A DNA stretch of 5,908 bases from Candidatus Rokuibacteriota bacterium (GTDB lineage Bacteria > JAUVQV01): positions 1-5,908 of the forward strand of contig JAUVQV010000070.1 in NCBI GenBank assembly GCA_030597995.1, given 5' to 3'. The notes under the pieces were generated by a model. That model was given only the letters and a program-made list of their open reading frames with translations. It was not told where the DNA came from and did no database searches. Position numbers and translations under genes: made by a program. Numbering within the stretch: the stretch's first letter is position 1; each line of letters opens with the position of its first letter. Below, one piece after another: positions 1 through 4,775 of the stretch.

Positions 1-629
1 CGGTAGGTCTCGTAACTGCCGGCGGCGGCCGCGGCCGTTGCTTCCCATTTCACCCCCTCCCTGGTAATGATATTAATGACACCGCCGCTCGCGTTGTCTC
101 CATACAGTACCGCTCCAGCCCCGCTGCGAATGACCTCGATACGCTCCACGCGCTCGAGGGGAATGAGTGACCAATCCGTGCCGCTTAGGTCGGTCTGGTT
201 TACGCGCCTGCCGTCGACGAGCACGAGGGTGTTGAGAACAGCGGTTTCGCCGAAACCCCGCATGTCCACGGTAAGGTTGCGGCGGTTGCCGGCTATGTCA
301 TTCACCAGAATACCGGCCTCGGTCCTCAGGAGGTCGGGAATGCTCTGCGCCGTCGAGTTCTTGATCTCTTCCGCCGTGATCACCGAGACATGGGCCGGAA
401 CGGAAGAAATCAGTTTCTCGTAGCGCGCTGCGGTGACGACGACCTCTTCGGTCTCATACACGGCAGATGCGCCTTGATCTCCATCTGCAGTTCTCCCATC
501 GACGTGAGAGAGCGAGACGAAGAGCAAGAGAAGTGGAAAGGAAAGCAAAAAGCGCCTCGGAAAAAAGCGCACCGGAAAAGGTTTACTATGACAAGATGAA
601 ATAAAAAAAGAGAAAAAACGTTTTATCAT
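1..629 (-). CDS. TonB-dependent outer-membrane receptor, BtuB-like, probable corrinoid importer (3' partial)
   Basis: Read on the minus strand, an open frame starts with ATG at 629-627 and stays open for 209 codons to the left edge. A GGGAGG ribosome-binding site (640-635) precedes it, 5 nt before the ATG. Residues 1 to about 45 form a long signal peptide: a basic, Phe-rich start, a second basic patch (VRFFPRR, 20-26), then the core LLSFPLLLLFVSLS. A TonB-box-like EEVVVTA lies at about 61-67. The plug domain follows, with VITAEEI, DLLRTEAGILV, VDMRGFGE, VLVDGRRVNQ, LERVERIEVIRSGAG and VLYGDNASGGVINIIT, all typical of the family. The beta-barrel is outside the window. Such receptors import scarce ligands across the outer membrane, energised by TonB-ExbB-ExbD. 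The plug alone does not identify the ligand; the cobalamin riboswitch in the leader is the main reason to infer cobalamin or a related corrinoid. Confidence 0.94.
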   Translation of the reverse strand, partial: MIKRFFSFFISSCHSKPFPVRFFPRRFLLSFPLLLLFVSLSHVDGRTADGDQGASAVYETEEVVVTAARYEKLISSVPAHVSVITAEEIKNSTAQSIPDLLRTEAGILVNDIAGNRRNLTVDMRGFGETAVLNTLVLVDGRRVNQTDLSGTDWSLIPLERVERIEVIRSGAGAVLYGDNASGGVINIITREGVKWEATAAAAAGSYETY

Positions 630-630
630 G

Positions 631-650
631 ACATCCTCCCGCGTGGACGT
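631..650 (-). promoter_or_regulatory. Shine-Dalgarno-sequestering hairpin (riboswitch expression platform)
   Basis: On the minus strand ACGTCC (650-645) can pair with GGATGT (636-631), including one G-U pair, leaving the loop ACGCGGGA (644-637). The receptor's ribosome-binding site GGGAGG (640-635) lies in the loop and 3' arm, so the fold would block initiation at the ATG at 629. The loop sequence GCGGG (642-638) is exactly complementary to CCCGC (760-756) in the conserved riboswitch loop. This matches the known kissing-loop arrangement in which ligand binding stabilises the blocked state. The pairing is read from sequence; the mechanism is inferred from the family. Confidence 0.7.
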
Positions 651-654
651 AGCT

Positions 655-800
655 GGTGGAGGAGTCTTCCGGCTTAGGGCTGCCTACTCACCCGCCTTCC
701 CAACATGGTTTTACCCATGCCAGTGGCTCTTTAGGCTTTCGTTCCCGTCACGGCTGCGGGGCAGCGGGGGCTTTTCACCCCACTTCCTCACATCCACCTG
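655..800 (-). ncRNA. Cobalamin (B12) riboswitch
   Basis: The minus-strand leader of the receptor carries the hallmarks of the cobalamin aptamer in the expected order. These are a closing stem GGTGGA (798-793) with TCCACC (660-655); a GGGGTGAAAAGCCCC hairpin; the conserved core GCTGCCCCGCAGCCGTGA (around 765-748); GAAAGCC; a GCCACTGG arm with a CATGG/CCATG hairpin (719-704 on this strand); GGGAAGGCGGGTGAGTAGG; and the B12 box AAGCCGGAAGAC (675-664). The family senses adenosylcobalamin or aquocobalamin/methylcobalamin and represses transport or synthesis genes. At about 145 nt it is somewhat compact for the family. I see no terminator between it and the start codon, so control is probably translational, through the hairpin at 631-650. 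Confidence 0.95.
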
Positions 801-875
801 CTTTGGTTATTGAGGTTACACTCTCTTTTTTCTCGAATAAGCGGTCAGGGGATTTAGCACTCTTTGAAGATTTCT

Positions 876-902
876 TTTATACGGCTCCGCTCCACATGTC
901 AA
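876..902 (-). promoter_or_regulatory. Probable sigma70-type promoter for the riboswitch-receptor transcript
   Basis: On the minus strand a perfect TTGACA (902-897) is followed after 15 nt by TATAAA (881-876); a 17-nt alternative would use TAAAAG as the -10. Transcription would start near 869, giving a leader of about 240 nt that includes the whole riboswitch. The 15-nt spacing is shorter than the usual 16-18. Start site and sigma factor are inferred from sequence only. Confidence 0.55.
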
Positions 903-942
903 GGGGTGTGAGCTGGGTAACCCTTATAGAGCGATAAAATCC

Positions 943-972
943 TTGCCCTGAATTGTCAATGGGTGATAAAAT
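943..972 (+). promoter_or_regulatory. Candidate promoter for the sensor kinase gene
   Basis: TTGCCC (943-948) and TAAAAT (967-972), separated by 18 nt, resemble a weak sigma70-type promoter in the AT-rich stretch just before the kinase gene. It would start transcripts around 979-980, about 40 nt upstream of the GTG start. The -35 matches only 4 of 6 consensus bases, so this is a suggestion only. Confidence 0.3.
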
Positions 973-1005
973 TAATAAGTTTAATGATCAGCATTGAGAT
1001 CATGT

Positions 1006-1012
1006 GAGGAGG
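1006..1012 (+). promoter_or_regulatory. Ribosome-binding site that decides the kinase start
   Basis: GAGGAGG lies 6 nt before GTG at 1019-1021, an ideal distance. An in-frame GTG at 1004 overlaps this Shine-Dalgarno and has no site of its own. The ATG at 1002 is followed immediately by a stop. The start is therefore placed at 1019. Confidence 0.75.
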
Positions 1013-1018
1013 CAAAGG

Positions 1019-3625
1019 GTGGCCGAACCTTCACGAAAGATCCTGATAATTGATGACGACCCTCATATCACCAAGCTCATCAGCCTGAAACTCAGTGCGA
1101 ACGGTTACCGGACCCTCACCTCGCAAAGCGGTTTGGAGGGGATCAAGATCGCCCTGAAGGAATTGCCCGACCTGATTATCCTGGATGTGATGATGCCCCA
1201 GATGGACGGCTATCAGGTGTGCCGTTTCCTGAAGAGTGTTCCGGCGCTGAGTGGGACACACATCATCTTCCTGACCGTGAAGAAGGGAGCAGGCGATCGC
1301 CAGCGCGGCCTCCTGGGCGGGGGAGACGACTACGTCATCAAACCCTTCTCCCTGGAAGAACTCGAGGAGAAGATCCGAAATCAGCTCGAGCGTGAGAGGC
1401 CGGAACCTGTCGGCAAGAACATGGCCACTCAAGGCCCCTCACTCCCCCCGGCGGATGCCATCACCGACCAGGACGTCATTTTCGTAATGAACCGGCTTCT
1501 GGATGAGAACGTGTACCGGTTGACCTTGCTGGGCGAGGTTTCCAAGAGGCTGGTCGCGGCCGTGGACCGGGAGACAATCCTCAGAACGGTGGTGACCAGT
1601 GCCGTCAGCGAGGCGGGGTTGGGATGGGATCGCGTCATCCTCATGATGGTTGATTTTCCACAGCGGCTTCTCCGGGCGGAGCTGGCGGCGGGTATTTATG
1701 AGCGGTCGGAAGACGGCGTGTTGAGGTGGCGGGAGTTCAACGCGGCCATCAAGGACCGGACTCTGAAGGAGATTCTCGACGGAGATTTGGAGCGTTTTTA
1801 TCTGCAGTACCGGTCACGGGAAAAGTGGATGGACCGTTTCACGTCGGAGGTTGATACGGAAAAGCTCCTGATCAGTGAAGATACCCCCTCGAGGGCGCTG
1901 GAAACCTCCCGGTTATCCTGCTTCGGGGACGGCCTGGAGGAGATCCTGAATGAGGTGTTCGGGGTCAGGGAGATCTCGATGGTTCCCATCGCCGGCAAGG
2001 AGAAGATTTTCGGATTCCTGGCAGCCGACCGCTATTATTCTCAACGTGGAGCCCAGATCGGAGACCTCGGTCACCTCGAGATCCTCTGCCACCAGGCCGG
2101 CCTGGCTCTCGAGCGTAACGAGCTGCTCACCCGGGAGCAGCTGCGTTCGGTGGAGTTGGAAAAGCTTACCCTCCTCTCCAACAGTATCATGAACAGTACC
2201 GATCTCGGCATCACGTATCTCGATCGCCACGGGAAAGTCGGGAGCTGGAACCGGGCGATGTCCGGTTTCACCAGATTGAAAGAGGATGAAGTTCAGGGAC
2301 GGGCCTTTTTAGAGATCTTCCCCGAATTGGCCCGCACCCTGGTAGGAGAGAGACTGGCAAAGGCTCAGGCGACCGGCTCCTCAAAAAGAGTGGGTCATTT
2401 TCAACATCGCTTCACAAATGCTCCGGAGGGAATCTTCGATGTGCGGATCAGTATAGTCCGGGACAAAAATACACACCTGGGCACGGTGCTGATCTGGGAG
2501 GGGGTGCGTAAGCGGATAGAGCTGGAAACCCGGGCCAGAGAGACTCTCCAGTATCTGTCCAACCTCATCAACCACTCCGGAGATGCCATCCTCACCATGG
2601 AAACCGATGGGAAAATCAAGACCTGGAATCATAGTGCAGAGAGCATCTTCGGGTACCCCGAATCAGAGGTTGTGGGCGGGAAATTTTCCATTCTTTTTGA
2701 ACCGGGAAGCAAGAGAGATGCCCGGGACCTGCTCCGCCGGACCATCCAGGAAGGGAAAATTATCAACCTGGAGGAGAACCTGTTTTCCCGTAAACAGGAG
2801 ATGGTCAATGTAAGCATCACCACTTCGACCATTCGGGGGGAAAGTGACGAAGTGGTCGCAATCTCCGCCATCATCCGGGATACATCGGAAAGGAAGCGGA
2901 TGGAGAGTCAGTTTTTCCAGACCGAGAAACTGGCATCCTTGGGAATCATGGCGGCCGGGATGGCCCACGAGATAAACAATCCGTTGACCTCGATCATGAT
3001 GTATGCCCAGATCCTGGGTATGAACCGGACGCTGGGCGACGAGGACCGCAAGTGCCTGGAAAGGATAGAAGAAGATACCGGGCGCATCGCCAACATCGTC
3101 AATAGCCTCCTGGTGTTCGCGCGTCCCACTCCCCGCAGGCAGGAGGAAATCGGTCTCCACACCGTACTCGACAAAGCAGTCTCCTTCATTGAATACCAGT
3201 CCCTGGTGAGGGACATTCATGTCCGGCGTTCTTACGATCCTCAGGTCGGTTCGATTATGGGAATCGAAAACGAGGTCCAGGAGATATTCCTTAATCTGCT
3301 GATGAATGCCCGGGATGCCCTGTCTCAGAGCGGTGAGATCCGCATCACAACCGCGCTCCCTCCGGAACCCGGGAAATTGCAGCACGACTTTCCCGAGGGC
3401 TATGTCGAAGTGACCGTCACCGATAACGGGGAGGGCATCCCCAAGGAAAACCTGAAGAAGATCTTCGATCCTTTTTTCACCACCAAGCCCCCTGGGAAGG
3501 GTACCGGCCTCGGCCTGGCTGTGATCAGGCGTCTGGTGGACACTCACCGGGGTCAAATCACAGTCCGCAGCGAGCCCGGACAGGGCACCACCTTTACGGT
3601 CCTCCTTCCCCTCAAGAGAGGATAA
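1019..3625 (+). CDS. Soluble hybrid sensor histidine kinase: REC-GAF-PAS-PAS-HisKA-HATPase
   Basis: An 868-residue protein from GTG 1019 (GAGGAGG upstream) to TAA 3623-3625. An N-terminal receiver domain (about 7-123) has the acidic pocket D12-D13, phosphoacceptor D56 in [12 protein letters not shown]86 and K108 (DDYVIKPF). A GAF-type region (about 165-370, longer than a minimal GAF) is followed by two PAS domains (about 378-500 and 507-630; [15 protein letters not shown] and [15 protein letters not shown]). HisKA carries H650 in [12 protein letters not shown]. HATPase_c has N763 ([10 protein letters not shown]), D802 (DNGEGIP) and the G2 loop GTGLGLAV from G828. All catalytic boxes are intact. 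There is no signal peptide or membrane segment, so it should be cytoplasmic, taking input by phosphotransfer to D56 and perhaps by ligand or redox sensing in GAF/PAS. No partner regulator is encoded here and the signal is unknown. It is divergent from the receptor, and no terminator hairpin is obvious after its stop. Confidence 0.95.
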   Translation: MAEPSRKILIIDDDPHITKLISLKLSANGYRTLTSQSGLEGIKIALKELPDLIILDVMMPQMDGYQVCRFLKSVPALSGTHIIFLTVKKGAGDRQRGLLGGGDDYVIKPFSLEELEEKIRNQLERERPEPVGKNMATQGPSLPPADAITDQDVIFVMNRLLDENVYRLTLLGEVSKRLVAAVDRETILRTVVTSAVSEAGLGWDRVILMMVDFPQRLLRAELAAGIYERSEDGVLRWREFNAAIKDRTLKEILDGDLERFYLQYRSREKWMDRFTSEVDTEKLLISEDTPSRALETSRLSCFGDGLEEILNEVFGVREISMVPIAGKEKIFGFLAADRYYSQRGAQIGDLGHLEILCHQAGLALERNELLTREQLRSVELEKLTLLSNSIMNSTDLGITYLDRHGKVGSWNRAMSGFTRLKEDEVQGRAFLEIFPELARTLVGERLAKAQATGSSKRVGHFQHRFTNAPEGIFDVRISIVRDKNTHLGTVLIWEGVRKRIELETRARETLQYLSNLINHSGDAILTMETDGKIKTWNHSAESIFGYPESEVVGGKFSILFEPGSKRDARDLLRRTIQEGKIINLEENLFSRKQEMVNVSITTSTIRGESDEVVAISAIIRDTSERKRMESQFFQTEKLASLGIMAAGMAHEINNPLTSIMMYAQILGMNRTLGDEDRKCLERIEEDTGRIANIVNSLLVFARPTPRRQEEIGLHTVLDKAVSFIEYQSLVRDIHVRRSYDPQVGSIMGIENEVQEIFLNLLMNARDALSQSGEIRITTALPPEPGKLQHDFPEGYVEVTVTDNGEGIPKENLKKIFDPFFTTKPPGKGTGLGLAVIRRLVDTHRGQITVRSEPGQGTTFTVLLPLKRG

Positions 3626-3641
3626 CCCTGTTCCCTTCGCG

Positions 3642-3976
3642 GTGAGCAACATCGCGCTCTGGTACGTGCGCGAGGAACGCTTCCAGCGCTGGCGCCTGAA
3701 CTCTCTCCCGAAGTGGGGAAGAAATTTTGCGGTATTCTTCCCCTGCGGTTGAGCCGGGCGACGGGCTTCGAACTGCCGCCCTCTCCGCGGGAATCGCTCT
3801 GGTCGCTGATGGCCGATCTCCGGAAATATGCGGTATAATGGCCGTTGAGAACCGGGTGGACGCTGAAAGAGTTGGAAAAAGTGGTAGAGCGGATATTCAC
3901 CATGAGGGTCAAGGGAGAGAGTTGTCATCCCCTCACCAAGCTTCCCCTCTGGTGGAAAGATCTCGAGGAAGCGTGA
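3642..3976 (+). pseudogene. Possible decayed coding remnant, unidentified
   Basis: This stretch between the kinase and larB has no intact gene but shows protein-like fragments in two frames. From GTG 3642 one frame reads VSNIALWYVREERFQRW and continues to WGRNFAVFFPCG before TGA at 3750-3752. Another frame then reads LSRATGFELPPSPRESLW, SLMADLRKYAV, a TAA at 3836-3838, and then RTGWTLKELEKVVERIF, TMRVKGESCHPLTK, LPLWWKDLEEA to TGA at 3974-3976. The second part has GC-rich third positions and a plausible amphipathic helix. One frameshift and one nonsense change would account for it. I do not recognise the family. Alternatives are a chance open stretch in GC-rich DNA, or sequencing or assembly errors in a real small gene. 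GTG 3642 has no ribosome-binding site. Confidence 0.35.
3834..3839 (+). promoter_or_regulatory. Candidate -10 box (TATAAT) for larBC
   Basis: A perfect TATAAT sits in otherwise GC-rich DNA about 175 nt upstream of larB. No convincing -35 is found 16-18 nt upstream (GGCCGA or similar), and the extended -10 TG is not in register. The same bases supply the TAA that interrupts the putative remnant reading frame. It may drive larBC or be coincidental. Confidence 0.25.
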
Positions 3977-4002
3977 GGACGGGCACGGCCACAGGAGAGT
4001 GC

Positions 4003-4008
4003 GGGAGG
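4003..4008 (+). promoter_or_regulatory. Ribosome-binding site of larB
   Basis: GGGAGG lies 5 nt before GTG 4014 and supports that start over the in-frame GTG at 3999. The purine-rich AGGAGA directly abuts 3999 with no spacing. Confidence 0.6.
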
Positions 4009-4013
4009 CTGGA

Positions 4014-4775
4014 GTGGAACGGGAGGCCTTGAGGAAGGTCCTGTCCGAGGTTCGCCGCGGACGCCTGGGAGTCTCCGAGGCGATGGAAAAGTTGAGGCAC
4101 TGGCCGGTGGAGATGCTGCCCTTTGCCGCCATCGATCACCAGCGAGGCCTGCGCCAGGGCTACCCCGAGGTCGTCTTCTGCCAGGGGAAAGAGGTGGGGC
4201 AGATTGTCGAGATCGTTCGCCGGATGGCCAGGGCCGGCGAGAACGTTCTGGCCACCCGGGCCGGGCCGGAGGTGTACCGGGAGGTGTTGAAAAGTTTCCC
4301 GGAGGCGACGTACAACCCTCAGGGGCGGGTGCTGACTGTCATCCGCAAGGAGGCCCGGAAGACCCGGGGGAGGGTCCTGGTCTTGACCGCCGGGACGTCG
4401 GACATCCCGGTGGCCGAGGAGGCGGCGGAGACGTTACTGGTCTTCGGCAGCCAGGTCATGAAGGCTTACGATACCGGCGTCGCCGGGCTGCACCGGCTTT
4501 TGCACTATCGCGGGAAGCTCCGCCGGGCCCGGGTGATAATCGTGATCGCCGGAATGGACGGGGTCTTGCCGAGTGTGGTCGGGGGGCTGGTGGACCGTCC
4601 CCTGATCGCGGTACCCACCTCTGTCGGCTACGGTGCGGGCGGAGGGGGGATTACGCCGCTGCTGACTATGCTGAACTCCTGCGCCACCGGGGTCGGGGTG
4701 GTGAACATCGACAACGGGTTCGGGGCCGCGGCCCTGGCGCATCGGATCAACCTCCTGGGAGAGAAGAGACGATGA
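4014..4775 (+). CDS. larB: LarB, nickel-pincer cofactor biosynthesis (pyridinium-3,5-biscarboxylate mononucleotide synthase)
   Basis: A 253-residue protein of normal family length. LarB carboxylates C5 of the pyridinium ring of nicotinic acid adenine dinucleotide and hydrolyses the phosphoanhydride, giving the biscarboxylic mononucleotide and AMP. This is the first step to the nickel-pincer nucleotide of lactate racemase (LarA) and its relatives. It is a cytoplasmic, PurE/AIR-carboxylase-like enzyme. Recognisable stretches are the N-terminal helix, IDHQRGLRQGYPEVVFCQGK (from residue 40), NVLATRAGPE, TAGTSDIPVAEEAAETLL (D130), GMDGVLPSVVGGLVDRPLIA (about 180-199), VPTSVGYGAGGGGITPLL and NSCATGVGVVNIDNGFGAAA. 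C223 in the last of these aligns with the cysteine that binds substrate in characterised LarB. GTG 4014 is chosen because GGGAGG (4003-4008) lies 5 nt upstream; an in-frame GTG at 3999 adds five residues. The stop overlaps larC by 4 bases (ATGA), indicating translational coupling. Confidence 0.95.
   Translation: MEREALRKVLSEVRRGRLGVSEAMEKLRHWPVEMLPFAAIDHQRGLRQGYPEVVFCQGKEVGQIVEIVRRMARAGENVLATRAGPEVYREVLKSFPEATYNPQGRVLTVIRKEARKTRGRVLVLTAGTSDIPVAEEAAETLLVFGSQVMKAYDTGVAGLHRLLHYRGKLRRARVIIVIAGMDGVLPSVVGGLVDRPLIAVPTSVGYGAGGGGITPLLTMLNSCATGVGVVNIDNGFGAAALAHRINLLGEKRR

Larger units (their letters stand above)
630..1018. other. Divergent intergenic regulatory region
   Basis: No credible protein gene lies in these 389 bases. 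On the minus strand they hold a promoter, the cobalamin riboswitch and its expression platform; on the plus strand, a candidate promoter and the kinase ribosome-binding site. The 800-1000 part is clearly AT-richer than the flanking genes, as expected of promoter DNA. Short frames on the plus strand here lie opposite the riboswitch and have no ribosome-binding site or protein-like composition. Confidence 0.85.

Noticed and set aside
67..599. Plus-strand open frames at 67-423 and 390-599
   Set aside because: They are antisense to the TonB receptor, whose plug motifs are unmistakable. Their translations are Arg/Ser-rich and featureless.
628..937. Plus-strand open frames at 628-813 and 656-937
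   Set aside because: They run opposite the structured riboswitch RNA, and neither has a ribosome-binding site or family motifs.
3626..3660. Possible terminator after the kinase stop
   Set aside because: I find no stable stem followed by a T-run.
3683..3692. Perfect 10-bp palindrome CCAGCGCTGG
   Set aside because: It is a single short palindrome in GC-rich DNA with no second copy, T-run or promoter context; probably chance.
3755..3785. tRNA-like T-arm (GGGCTTCGAACTGCC)
   Set aside because: The TTCGAA loop is present but the five-base flanking arms do not pair on either strand, and no acceptor or anticodon arms are found.
3727..4032. 101-codon plus-strand frame between the kinase and larB
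   Set aside because: It has no ribosome-binding site, its composition is not protein-like, and it overlaps both the better-looking remnant frame and the larB start.
2663..4132. A 489-codon open frame on the minus strand opposite the kinase
   Set aside because: It lies antisense to a fully conserved histidine kinase core and extends through the remnant into larB. Its translation has no recognisable domain and a composition typical of GC-rich antisense frames.
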